A stretch of 64,000 bases of DNA from Dolomitihabitans soli. GTDB lineage: Bacteria > Actinomycetota > Actinomycetes > Streptosporangiales > Streptosporangiaceae. The stretch's first letter is position 1; each line of letters starts with the position of its first letter. The notes below the pieces were generated by a model, which was given only the letters and a program-made list of their open reading frames with translations, ran no database searches and had not been told where the DNA came from. Shown here one piece after another: positions 35,700-45,700 of the stretch. Location: positions 1-64,000 of the forward strand of contig NZ_JAKNTW010000030.1 in the NCBI RefSeq assembly GCF_022213955.1, read 5' to 3'. The translations under genes were made by a program, and so were the position numbers.

Positions 35700-38352
35700 G
35701 TTCGCATCCGAGACGTGGCCGTCCGACGCCTGCGCCCGCTGGGCCGAGCGAACGCCGCGGGCCATCGCCATCGAGTGTCGCGGTCAGACCCTCACCTACC
35801 AGGAACTGGACGGGGCCACCCGCCTGGCGGCCGATCGACTGCGTCGTGCCGGTGTGCCGGCCGGCGGCCTGGTCGCGCTCCCCGCCGAACGCGACCTGGA
35901 GACGGTCGCCGCGATCATCGGCATTCTGCGGGCGCGGTGCGCGTACCTGCCGCTGGATCAGGATGCCCCGCCCGACCTGCTCCGGCAGATCCTCCACCAG
36001 GCTCAGCCGCACCTGATCCTGGCCGGCGCCCGCGACCTGGTCGCGCTCGCCGGCGGTCCGCGCGAGCCCACCGAGCCGCTTCCGCCCCCGCCGGCGGCCG
36101 TCGCCGAGCCGACGCCCGGACTGGCCTACGTGATGCCCACCTCCGGGTCAGGGGGAGCGCTGAAGCTGGTGGAGGTGGGGCAGTCCGGTGTGCGGCACAA
36201 CCTCCATGCCCTCGGCGCCGCGGTCGGCGGCATCACCCCTCACGACACCTACCTGCATGTGGCCTCCTTCGCATTCTCCTCCTCCGTGCGGCAACTGTTC
36301 CTGCCGCTGCTGTACGGCGCGCGCGTGGTCATCGCGACGCAGCACCAGCGCCTGGACCCGCACGCGCTGCTGCGGCTGATCCGTGACAGCGGCGTGTCCG
36401 TCGCGGACCTCATTCCCTCGCTGCTGTCGGTGCTGCTCGACGCCGTGGACGGCCTGCCGCCGCGGGAGGTGGCCGCGGCGCTCGGGAACCGCCTGCGGAT
36501 GCTGCTGCTCGCCAGCGAACCGCTGCCCGGCCGGCTCGTCGCGGCCTGGCGCGCGGCCTCCGGCCGACCCGATCTGGCCATGTTCAACATGTACGGGCAG
36601 ACCGAGACCGCCGGCATCGTCTGCCTGCACCCCCTCGGCAGCAGCGATCACACGGCCCCGATCGTCCCGATCGGCACGCCGCTGCCGGGCGTCGAGATCG
36701 AACTCATCGACCCGGGAACCTCACCGGCCGGTGACGGCCTGGCCGAGATCGCCGTGGCCGGCCCGAGCCTCGCCTTCGGCTACCGGGGCGATCCCATCCT
36801 GACCGCCGACCGCTTCACGCTCGGCCCGGGCCACGACGGCGTTCCCGCCAGGCACTATCGGACCGGCGACCTGGGGCGCCTGGACGAGCGCGGCGTCCTC
36901 GCCTTCGCCGGCCGCGCGGACCGCCTGATCAAGGTGAGCGGCAAGCGGGTCGATCTCGCGCAGATCGAGACGGCGCTGCGCGAGCACGCGGCGGTGGCGG
37001 AGTCCGCCGTGGTCGCGCTGCCCACCGAACAGGGCCCGCGCCTGCTGGCCTTCGCCCGGCTGCGCGACGGCTACCTGAGCCAGGACCTGTCCGACCGCCT
37101 TCGCCTGCTGCCCAACGGGTTGCGCATCATGGACCTGCATCGCGCGGAGACCGACTTCATGTACGAGGAGATCTTCGAGCGTGAGATCTACCTGCAGCAC
37201 GGCATCGGCCTGCCGGCGGACGCGTACGTCATCGACGCCGGCGCCAACGCCGGCCTGTTCGCTCTCAGCGTGGCCGCCCGATACCGGCACGCCCGCGTCC
37301 TGGCCTTCGAGCCGGCGCTGCCCACCGCCGGCATCCTCAAGGCGAATCTGCGCGCCAACGACTGCCGCAACGTCACCGTCCGCGTCCAGGGGCTGAGCGA
37401 TCACACCGGGACGGCGACCCTGACGTGGTATCCGCACAGCACGGGCCTGTCCTCGGTGCACGCCGACAGTTCCGAGGAGTTGCAGACCCTGACCTCGATC
37501 ATCGCCAATCAGGTACGGCATCACGCCCTTGCCGATCGGGACGAACTGCACGACCTGCTGGACGACCTGGCCGAGGCGAAGCTGGTGCAGCGCTCCCTGC
37601 CGTGCCGGCTGACGCGCCTCAGCGACGTCATCGACGCCGAGGGCATCGACCTCATCGACCTGCTGAAGATCGACGTGCAGAAGTCCGAGCTCGACCTGCT
37701 GGCCGGGATCGACGATCGGCACTGGGCGCGCATCCAGCAGATCGTCGCCGAAGTCCACGACATCGACGGGCGTCTGGAGGTCATGACCGGCCTGCTCACC
37801 CGGCGCGGCTACACCGTCGTCACGCGGCAGGACGTGATGTTCACCGGCTCCGCACTGCACTATCTGTACGCGCGCCGCCCCGGCGCCCGCCGTCCTGACC
37901 CGGCCGCTCCCGGCCTGCTCGGCGACCAGATCACCGCGGTGTCGGATCGTGAGCTGTCCCGGCATCTGGCCGACCGTCTCCCCTCGCACGCGACGCCGGC
38001 CACGGTGACCATCCTGGATGATCTTCCCCGGACTGCCAGCGGGAAGATCGATCGCGGGGTGCTCATCAGGGACGTTCCGACCAGCCTCGACACCGATGAC
38101 CGGCACGCCGCCAGCCCCCTCGCCGCCGAGATCGCTGCCTTGTGGGGCGGCGTCCTGGGCAAACCGGTCGGCGGCGGTGACGACTTCTTCGCCATCGGCG
38201 GCACCTCGCTGTCGGCCGCCCGAGTGATCACGCGCGTCCGCCGCCGCTACGACCTGCCGGACCTGCCGATCAGGACCCTCTTCGATACGCCGGAACTCGA
38301 CGCCTTCGCAGCCGCGGTGCACGATCTGCTGTCCCCGCGAGAGCTGCCATGA
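35692..38352 (+). CDS. NRPS A domain interrupted by an FkbM methyltransferase, plus carrier
   Basis: 886 residues, A(N)-MT-A(C)-PCP. The A domain starts directly at residue 1. The P-loop-like A3 is degenerate (PTSGSGGALKLVE). A4 reads FAFSSSVRQLF, so the Asp that normally holds the alpha-amino group is Ser, suggesting a substrate that is not a standard alpha-amino acid. After core A8 (GRADRLIKVSGKRVDLAQ) an FkbM-type methyltransferase is inserted (about 465-725, with VIDAGANAGLFALS near 510). The A10 lysine motif TASGKID follows, then a carrier with IGGTSLS (Ser near 838). Inserted methyltransferases at this point act on the loaded residue. Overlaps its neighbours by 8 and 4 bases. Confidence 0.88.
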   Translation: MVEFASETWPSDACARWAERTPRAIAIECRGQTLTYQELDGATRLAADRLRRAGVPAGGLVALPAERDLETVAAIIGILRARCAYLPLDQDAPPDLLRQILHQAQPHLILAGARDLVALAGGPREPTEPLPPPPAAVAEPTPGLAYVMPTSGSGGALKLVEVGQSGVRHNLHALGAAVGGITPHDTYLHVASFAFSSSVRQLFLPLLYGARVVIATQHQRLDPHALLRLIRDSGVSVADLIPSLLSVLLDAVDGLPPREVAAALGNRLRMLLLASEPLPGRLVAAWRAASGRPDLAMFNMYGQTETAGIVCLHPLGSSDHTAPIVPIGTPLPGVEIELIDPGTSPAGDGLAEIAVAGPSLAFGYRGDPILTADRFTLGPGHDGVPARHYRTGDLGRLDERGVLAFAGRADRLIKVSGKRVDLAQIETALREHAAVAESAVVALPTEQGPRLLAFARLRDGYLSQDLSDRLRLLPNGLRIMDLHRAETDFMYEEIFEREIYLQHGIGLPADAYVIDAGANAGLFALSVAARYRHARVLAFEPALPTAGILKANLRANDCRNVTVRVQGLSDHTGTATLTWYPHSTGLSSVHADSSEELQTLTSIIANQVRHHALADRDELHDLLDDLAEAKLVQRSLPCRLTRLSDVIDAEGIDLIDLLKIDVQKSELDLLAGIDDRHWARIQQIVAEVHDIDGRLEVMTGLLTRRGYTVVTRQDVMFTGSALHYLYARRPGARRPDPAAPGLLGDQITAVSDRELSRHLADRLPSHATPATVTILDDLPRTASGKIDRGVLIRDVPTSLDTDDRHAASPLAAEIAALWGGVLGKPVGGGDDFFAIGGTSLSAARVITRVRRRYDLPDLPIRTLFDTPELDAFAAAVHDLLSPRELP

Positions 38353-40058
38353 CCCCCATCGAGAACGGACCCACCATGGACCTCGACGAGCAGCCCGGCA
38401 GGGCCGCATCCGGCGGCGACGCGTTCCGCACGCGCCCGCTGTCACCGGGACAGCACGGGATCGCACTCCAGCAACGCGCCGCCCCCGGCAGCCCCATCTT
38501 CAACGTCCCCGCCGCGTTGAAGCTGACCGGCCCGCTGGATCAGGCGGCGTTGCGGCGCAGCATCACCGACATCGTCGCCCGGCACGACGTGCTGCGCACC
38601 ACCTTCCCCGTCCTCGACGGCGAGAACGTCACCCAAGCCGTGCATCCCCCGTGCCCCGTCGACCTGCCGGTCCACGACCTCCGGCACCTTCCGTCCGCGG
38701 AGCGCGACAGCGCGGCCTCGGCCATACTGAACGCCGCCGCCGCCGTCCCCTTCGATCTGCGGAGCGAACCGGGACTGCGATGCCTGCTGCTCACCGTGGC
38801 CGACCAGCAGCAGATCTTCTTCTGGATGACGCACCACATCATCTGCGATGGCTGGTCGAAGAGCCTGTTCGCCTCTGAGCTGTCCCAGCTGTACGCCGCC
38901 CACCGCTTCGGGCGGCCCTCCCCGCTGCCGGCACTGCCGGCGACCTACGGCGACTTCGTCACCTGGCAGCGGGCCCTCGATCCGGCCGTGCTGAGCTCTC
39001 ATCTGGCCTACTGGGAGACCCAACTCCACGGCGTCGGCGACCTGCCCGAGCTTCCGCTCACCCCGCGGATCCGCCGGCCCGCCGCCACCGGCGGCCTGGG
39101 CGCCGGCATCGAACTCGCCATCGGCGCGACCACCTCCCGCGCGCTGACCGCGCTGGCCCGCCACGAGCGCGCGACCGTGTTCATGGCCCTGCACGCCGCC
39201 TTGGCCGCCGTCATCCGGCACGCCGGCGGGCAGAGCGACGTCATCGTCAACACCCCCTACGGCGAACGCCCGCCCGACTTCGAGTCGCTCATCGGCTTCT
39301 TCGTCAACGTGTTGCCGCTGCGCTTCCGCTTCACCGACACCATGACCTTCCGTGACCTGCTCAGGCAGACGCGCTCCACCGCGCTGGATGCCTACGATCA
39401 CAGCCAGGCTCCCTACCACCAGGTGGTGCAGCGGCTCGCCCAACACCACGCGGGTCGCATCGGACCGTTGCCGCAGATCTCGCTCGCCTTCGCCAACCTG
39501 CCCTACCAGGACGTGGAGCTCGACGGAGTGCGCATCGAGCGCTTCCCCATCGACCGCGTCGACATCCGCTATCCCCTGGAGCTGCACCTCTGGTCGGATG
39601 ACGACGGCACCCTCGCCGGCCGACTGCTTTACCGCACCGACACGATCGACGCGCAGACCGCACACGACCTGGCCTGTGCCTACCACGACGTCCTCCGCCT
39701 CGTCTCCGCCGACCCGGACCTGCCGATCCGCGACTGGGCACTGCCCGTGCCCGACTTTCGGCCATCTCCCGTCCGGCTCCCCTCCGTGGATGCCGCCCCG
39801 GCCGATCAGAGCTCCGGCTCCCCGGCGATGTCCGCCACCGAGGAGGCGCTGTACGGCATCTGGGCCGGCCTGCTCCACACCGACGACATCGAGCCGAGCG
39901 CGAGCTTCCTGCACCTCGGCGGGCACTCCCTGCTGGTGGCCCTGATGGTGGCTCAGGTTCGCGAGACGTTCGCGGTCGAGCTGCCCGTCCCCTCGGTCTA
40001 CGAGGATCCCACCCTCAAAGGGGTGGCCGCCGCGATCGACACCCGGACACGACAGTGA
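38349..40058 (+). CDS. NRPS condensation-carrier didomain (C-PCP)
   Basis: 569 residues. The condensation domain (about 15-440) is intact, with HHIICDGWS near residue 162. A carrier (about 490-565) follows with LGGHSLL, Ser near 526. There is no A domain, so the carrier must be loaded in trans, for example by the Asn-like A domain of the first NRPS or by the stand-alone A protein at 58206. It starts inside the previous stop (ATGA). Confidence 0.88.
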   Translation: MTPIENGPTMDLDEQPGRAASGGDAFRTRPLSPGQHGIALQQRAAPGSPIFNVPAALKLTGPLDQAALRRSITDIVARHDVLRTTFPVLDGENVTQAVHPPCPVDLPVHDLRHLPSAERDSAASAILNAAAAVPFDLRSEPGLRCLLLTVADQQQIFFWMTHHIICDGWSKSLFASELSQLYAAHRFGRPSPLPALPATYGDFVTWQRALDPAVLSSHLAYWETQLHGVGDLPELPLTPRIRRPAATGGLGAGIELAIGATTSRALTALARHERATVFMALHAALAAVIRHAGGQSDVIVNTPYGERPPDFESLIGFFVNVLPLRFRFTDTMTFRDLLRQTRSTALDAYDHSQAPYHQVVQRLAQHHAGRIGPLPQISLAFANLPYQDVELDGVRIERFPIDRVDIRYPLELHLWSDDDGTLAGRLLYRTDTIDAQTAHDLACAYHDVLRLVSADPDLPIRDWALPVPDFRPSPVRLPSVDAAPADQSSGSPAMSATEEALYGIWAGLLHTDDIEPSASFLHLGGHSLLVALMVAQVRETFAVELPVPSVYEDPTLKGVAAAIDTRTRQ

Positions 40059-40140
40059 GCGCGAGACACCCCGCGCGTCGTCCCCGCCCCTGTCTGCTTC
40101 GCCCATCCCATCCGCCCACGCCATTGATCGGACACCGAAC

Positions 40141-41007
40141 ATGACTCCTGATGCCACCGCCCGGCACGCCGCCACCGATGGCGCCGCCGCGCCGGCGTAC
40201 CCGCTCGTCGAGGACTTCCTCACCCGCTACGAGCAGGGCCCTGGCGCACTCGACGAGTTCGCCGGCGTGCCTGAGATCGACCTCGCCCCCACCCTCGATC
40301 ACATGCGGGTGCTGGAGCGGTCCTTCACCGTCGCCACGATCGACGATTTTCTGCCCGAGACCCTCTACCAGGACATCCTGCGCGATTGGCCGGCGGCCGA
40401 GGCCTTCGCCGCCGTCACCGGGCTGCCGGGCGCCGCCTCGACCGCCTATATCGGCGAACGCAGGCAGCGCATCGTCGACAACTCGCTGGCCGGCGACGGC
40501 CTGTCCGGCGCCACCTGGCTGCGCCTGCGGCTGGCCCTGCGCCATCCCCGATTCGTCCGGGGCCTGTTCACCTGTTTCGCCGACACCGTCGAGCGCAACC
40601 TCGCCACGCTCGACCTGAGCAGCCTCGACACCACCAACTTCAAGCTGTACGCCAACCTCGACGCCGGCGTCAGCGACGCGCTGGGCGCACACGTCGACGC
40701 CCTGCCCAAGCTGCTGACCATCGTGGTCTACCTCGATCTGAAGGGCGCGGTCACGCCCGACAGCGCCACCCGCTGGGGGACCGCGTTGTACTCGGCGCAA
40801 CCCGGCGCCGTCCGGCCGCTCACCTTCACCTCCAACGCCGATCACCAAGCGGTCCACCAGCTCGATTTCGCGCCCAACCGGGCCTTCGTCATGCCCAACG
40901 CCCCCCATGCGCTGCACGGCGTCCTCGGCGGGGAGCCGGGCGTCGAGCGCCGGACCTTGATGTGCGGCTACTGGCTGACCCAGCCACCCGCTCCGGCGGC
41001 CTCCTGA
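40141..41007 (+). CDS. 2-oxoglutarate/Fe(II) oxygenase, prolyl-hydroxylase-like
   Basis: 288 residues. The iron ligands His184 and Asp186 (GAHVDALPKLLTIVVYLD) and a distal His in PHALHGV (256-261), followed by the arginine pair in GVERRTL, mark the 2OG-Fe(II) oxygenase superfamily. It differs from the SyrP-like enzyme, so the pathway has two separate 2OG hydroxylations besides the P450. Substrate unknown; a free or carrier-bound amino acid is likely. Gaps of about 80 and 70 bases separate it from its neighbours. Confidence 0.8.
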   Translation: MTPDATARHAATDGAAAPAYPLVEDFLTRYEQGPGALDEFAGVPEIDLAPTLDHMRVLERSFTVATIDDFLPETLYQDILRDWPAAEAFAAVTGLPGAASTAYIGERRQRIVDNSLAGDGLSGATWLRLRLALRHPRFVRGLFTCFADTVERNLATLDLSSLDTTNFKLYANLDAGVSDALGAHVDALPKLLTIVVYLDLKGAVTPDSATRWGTALYSAQPGAVRPLTFTSNADHQAVHQLDFAPNRAFVMPNAPHALHGVLGGEPGVERRTLMCGYWLTQPPAPAAS

Positions 41008-41037
41008 GGCCTCTCCCTTTTGTCCGTCCCCCGGCTC

Positions 41038-41055
41038 GGTGGCGCCGGCGCCACC
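41038..41055. promoter_or_regulatory. 18-bp perfect palindrome before the free C-domain gene
   Basis: GGTGGCGCCGGCGCCACC reads the same on both strands and lies 10 bases before the AAGGAGG ribosome site of the next gene. In RNA it would fold into a tight hairpin next to the ribosome site. It could tune translation, attenuate read-through or be a protein site. Confidence 0.45.
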
Positions 41056-41079
41056 TTTCCTCCGAAGGAGGCGAGCACC

Positions 41080-42417
41080 ATGACCGGCGACGCCGACGAA
41101 CGCCTGACGGCCTTCGAAGCGGACCGCACCTTCGACGGCACCGCACGTGTCCTGTCCGCCGTCCAGCTGGCGATCCTGAGCGCCCAAGCCACGGCCGGCG
41201 ATCCCAGCGCCTACACGCTGCTCAGTTCCGTGCGCGCCCATGGCATCCCCTCCTGGGCCGCGCTGCTCGACGCGGCCCGCGCGACGCTGGCCCGCCACGA
41301 CGTCTTCGCCTGGCGGCTGGACCTGGACTCCGCCTTCGAGATCGACGTCCGCGCCGAGCCTGGCTCGGGCGTCCCTCCCTTCGTCATCGAACAGGTCGAC
41401 GTGTCGAGCCTGAGCTCGCCGGAAGCGGACCTGGCCGTGGCCGAGCGGCTGAGCGCCGAACGCCACCGGGTCGTCAACTTGTTCGACTCCGACACCCCGT
41501 ACACGCGGCTGATCGTCTTCCGGCTGCCCCCTGTCGCGCCGGCCGGCGGTCACGAGGCCGTCTGCACCCTGGTCACCCATCATGTCCTGCTCGATGAGCA
41601 CGCCACCGACCTGCTGTGGAGCGAGCTGTTCCGCCGGATCGCGCAGCGGGCGGTCCCCGAGCGCCACGACCGGCGGTACGCGCGCTGGGCCGCCGGCAGC
41701 CTCGCCCCCCACGCGCAGGAGGCCGCTCGGCAGGCCGCCCAGGAGATCGTCAGGCAGCTGCGCGCCGCCGGGCTCGGCACGTTGCCCGCGACGGCGGGAC
41801 CTCCGGCGGCCTCGGCGCCGCCGCTGCGCTTCGCCCTCCCGGAGTCCTTGAGCACCGCGGCCGCCGCCCAGGCCGCGGCCCTGGCCGTCCCCGTCGCCGC
41901 CGTCTACGGAACCGCGCTGTCGGAGACGCTCGCGGCCCGCGCCCGTCCTCCCCGGCTGGCGCTGCACATTCCCATGACCCGCCGTACCACAGCGGCCGAC
42001 GCCGACGTCGTCGGCTGCTACGTCGCCTTCGTTCCGGTGCTCGCCCAGGCCCCTGATCCGGCGCTGACGCCACGGCAGGCGATCGGCCGATGGCAGCGGT
42101 CCGTCACCTTCGCCGCCGCCCGCGCGCATGCCTCGCTCGCCGATTGCGACACCGCGTTGGGCGGCCCCGCACAGGCGGTGCTGTCGTTCGAGAATCGCCA
42201 CGCGCACCGGCGGATCGGCCCCGTCCGCTGGACGCCGCTGCCTCCTCCCGACAGTGCCGCCAAGTCGGACGTGACGGTGTTCCTGGCCCCGGCGGCCGCC
42301 GGGCACGCCGGCGACGGGCGGATCGTCTGGAGGGCCGGAGCGGGCGACGCCGCCGCGGCCGGCCGTCTCGTCACCGACTTCCTCGCCCGTGCCCAGGCCT
42401 TGAGCGAACCGGCGTGA
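41080..42417 (+). CDS. Stand-alone NRPS condensation domain
   Basis: 445 residues, a single C domain. The active motif is THHVLLDE near residue 166: both His and the Asp are kept, and the last Gly is Glu. The ATG at 41080 has a near-ideal GAAGGAGGCGAGCACC in front; the longer frame upstream crosses a palindrome and is non-coding. Free C domains couple donors and acceptors held on separate carriers, as expected in this distributed system. The next gene encodes a free carrier, a likely partner. Confidence 0.82.
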   Translation: MTGDADERLTAFEADRTFDGTARVLSAVQLAILSAQATAGDPSAYTLLSSVRAHGIPSWAALLDAARATLARHDVFAWRLDLDSAFEIDVRAEPGSGVPPFVIEQVDVSSLSSPEADLAVAERLSAERHRVVNLFDSDTPYTRLIVFRLPPVAPAGGHEAVCTLVTHHVLLDEHATDLLWSELFRRIAQRAVPERHDRRYARWAAGSLAPHAQEAARQAAQEIVRQLRAAGLGTLPATAGPPAASAPPLRFALPESLSTAAAAQAAALAVPVAAVYGTALSETLAARARPPRLALHIPMTRRTTAADADVVGCYVAFVPVLAQAPDPALTPRQAIGRWQRSVTFAAARAHASLADCDTALGGPAQAVLSFENRHAHRRIGPVRWTPLPPPDSAAKSDVTVFLAPAAAGHAGDGRIVWRAGAGDAAAAGRLVTDFLARAQALSEPA

Positions 42418-42470
42418 CCCTTTCGCCTTCATCACAAGGAGCATCGACCATCGACACCCCCACGACCCCG

Positions 42471-42746
42471 ATGGCCGCCGGGCCCGGCGGCGACCGCTTC
42501 CGGGAAACAGACCAGATGGCATGTCGCATCAGCGAGATCTGCGGCGTCATCATCATCGCCGACCTTTCCCCCGACGGCGATCTCCTCAGCCATGGGCTGA
42601 CCAGCATCCAGATCGTCCGCATCATCGGCGCCCTCTTCCGCGAATACCGCGTCTCCCTCGACCCGGTGGACGTCTACGACCACCCCACGGCCCGCGAACT
42701 GGCCGTCCTGATTCGCGAACGCACCGAACAAGGCACCGATGTCTGA
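42471..42746 (+). CDS. Stand-alone peptidyl carrier protein
   Basis: About 91 residues, one carrier domain with LLSHGLTSIQIVRII containing the phosphopantetheine Ser, then DVYDHPTARELA. The ATG at 42471 is the first in frame, but AAGGAG (42436-42441) lies 30 bases upstream and is ideally spaced to an in-frame ATC at 42450. The true start may therefore be that rare codon, or the base may be an ATG read wrongly. The stop overlaps the following NRPS by 8 bases. It needs an A domain in trans and a phosphopantetheinyl transferase, neither encoded here. Confidence 0.85.
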   Translation: MAAGPGGDRFRETDQMACRISEICGVIIIADLSPDGDLLSHGLTSIQIVRIIGALFREYRVSLDPVDVYDHPTARELAVLIRERTEQGTDV

Positions 42747-45700
42747 GCCTGCCCTCGAGGGCATCGCGCCCCATCCCGCCCAGCAACGGCTCCTGGCCGG
42801 TCGGGCCGCCCTCCCCGGCGGACTCTCGTGCACCAGCGCCTTCCAGATCTCCGGCGCCCTGGACGAACAGCGTCTGGCCACCGCCTACGTCCAGGCGCTG
42901 AGCGGCTTCGATGCGCTACGAATGCGCTGGAGCGGCGACGTGCCCGCCGGCTCCTGGCATGTGCACTCCACGCCTCGCTTCCGGCTGCGCCGCGCCGACC
43001 TGCGCCCTACGAGGCCACTGGTGGACGGGCGGCCCGGCCCGGCCCTACTCGGCCGGCTGGAGGAGCACGCGGCGGCGACGTTCGACCTGCGGCGCGGGCC
43101 TGTCGGCGAGGTGCACATCTGGCGGGTCCACGAGGATCAGTGGATCGTCCTGGAGGTCTTCGACCACATCGTGGCGGACGGCCGATCGCTGGCGCTGTTA
43201 CACGAGGCGGTGTCCGCCCACTATCACGGCCCGCGGTCCGCCGCTCAACGCACCTCCTACGCCGCGGTGTTGTCGGCTACGCGGCCCGGCGCCGGGAGCC
43301 GTGCCTACTGGACAAGCGCCTTCGCCGGATTCGACCCCGCCACGCCGCCCCCCGCCGACGGTGGCGCGGCGCAGTTCCGGCTGAGCCTGCCGCCCGGCCG
43401 TACCGCGCGGCTCCGGGCCGCCACCGGAAGGCTGGGCAGCACCATGGCGGGCGCCCTCCTGGCCGCGCACTCGCACGCCGTCGCCCGCCATCTGGGCACC
43501 GGTGACATCAGTACGGAGGTGGCGGTCGACACCAGGGACATCGACGCGCTGCAGACCTTCGGCCAACTGACCGCCCTGCTGCCGCTGCGGATCCGGCACG
43601 ACTGGGCCCGTCCCATCGGCCGGCAGGCCGCCACCGTCACCCGCGACCTGCTACGGCTCCGCCAGCACGCCGTCGTCGATTTCGACACCTTGGACGACCT
43701 GGGCGTGCCCCTGAGCGCCGGCAGAAGCGACGCGACCGCCTTCATCATGCAACCCTTCACCGCCGCCCCGCTCGCCCTGCCGGATGCCGAGGTCACCCCC
43801 ATCGCCCTCCGCAGCACCGACCAGGTCGCGTGCCTGACCACGGTGGCCCGCGAGCAGCCCGACGGGAGCGTGCACCTGCACGTGCGCACCGGGCCCACCA
43901 GTCCCCTGTCCCCGCTCATCGTCAGCGTCGGCGAGACGATGGACGCCACGCTCGCGGGGCTGGAGTCCGATCCGGACGTACGGTGCGGAAGCGACGAACT
44001 GCTGCCGCCCTCGGTGCGCGCGCGCATCACGGCGCTCGCGACGCCCAGCCCGCCGTACCCGTTCGCGTCGCTCGAGGACGACATCCTGCGGAGCCTGACC
44101 GCCGACGGCGCACGGATCGTGCTCGTGGACGATCGCCCCCATAGCGCGCACGATCTTCTCGCGCGCGTCCACGACCTCGCACAACGGCTCCGCGCGGCCG
44201 GCGTCGGCCACGGGGACCTCGTGGTGGTGCACGACCTGCCCACCTTCGACCGCATCGCCGCGTTCATCGCCGTACTGCGACTCGGCGCCGTCTACACCCC
44301 CGCCGATCCGCCTTCGACGGCATCGACGCCCGTCGCCGCCCGCCTCACCGCCGACGGCCTCGAACCCGCCGGCTCCAGACGCCCAGCGGCCCCGCCCGCG
44401 CCCCTCGGTCCTGGCTCCCCCACGTATGTGATCTTCACCTCCGGCTCGACCGGCGTGCCCAAAGGCGTGGTGGTCAGCCGGGAGGCTCTCAACAATCTGG
44501 TACGAGGGGAGGCCGGCCGCTACGGCATCACGGACGGCAGCCGGGTGCTGCTGATCGCGCCGCCCACGGTCGACCCGTGGATATGCCACGTGGCGACCGC
44601 CCTGCTCACCGGCGCCACCCTGGTGTACGCGGACCCCGTCAGCGGCCCGCCGCTGGCCGACCGGTTACGCGCCCACCAGGTCACCCATGCCTTCCTGCCC
44701 GCCATGCTGTTCCGGTTGCTCGCCGGTGAGAACCTCCCCGGCCTGCGCATGATCGCCACCGCCGGTGACGCCTGCGTCGCGGCCGACGTGCGGGCCTTTC
44801 CCAACGCTCGGGTGTTCAACATCTACGGGCCCACGGAGGCCACCGTCACCGCCATCGTCGCCGAACTGCACCACCCCGCCGACCCCGTGCCCATCGGCCG
44901 GGCGATCCGCGGCCTGGGGGCGCGCGTGGTCATCGATCGCGCGGCCGGCGCGCCGCCGGGCGTGCCCGGCGAGCTGATGCTGTCGGGAACGGGCATCGCC
45001 CTCGGCTACCTCGACGACGAACCACTGACGCGACGCTCGTTCGGTGCCGATCCGTTCGGCTCATCCGAGCGCGTCTACTACACCGGCGACGTGGCCTGGC
45101 TTACGCCGGATGGGCAGTTCGTCGTGAGCGGCCGGCTGGATCGCGAGGTCAAGGTGCGCGGCATCCGGGTGCAACCGCAGGCGGTCGAAGCCGCCGCCCT
45201 CGCCAGCGGCCTGTGCGGCGACGCGCATCTCGCCGCGACGCGTTTCGAGGCCGGCCGGACCGTACTGACGCTGTTCGTGCAGGGCTGCACCGACATCGCC
45301 GCGCTTCGCCGGGCGCTGCGCGATCGGGTGCCGGCCGCCGCCGAGCCCCATCACATCGTGGCCCTGGACAGCCTGCCCCGCCGGCCGACCGGCAAAGTCG
45401 ACGAGACGGCGCTGCCACGCGAACACCTGCCTCGCCCGCCCACCGGTCACGACGCGACGGGCGCGTACGAGGACGATGTGCTCAGCCGCTGCTGGGCCGA
45501 GGTCATCGGGGCTCCCCCAGGCCCCGACGACTCGTTCTTCGAGTGTGGCGGCGACTCCCTGACGGTACTGCGGTTGGTCCGTCTCACCCGCGGCGCGGGC
45601 CTGGAACTCACGCCTGCCGACATCTACGCGTATCCCCGCTACTCCGACCTGGCGCGCCTGTACGGCCTGCGGAGCTCGGACGAGACCGTCCAGACCGTGC

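Noticed and set aside
36721-38466. 581-codon reverse-strand frame over the interrupted A domain
   Set aside because: Shadow frame; the forward strand has all A, methyltransferase and carrier motifs.
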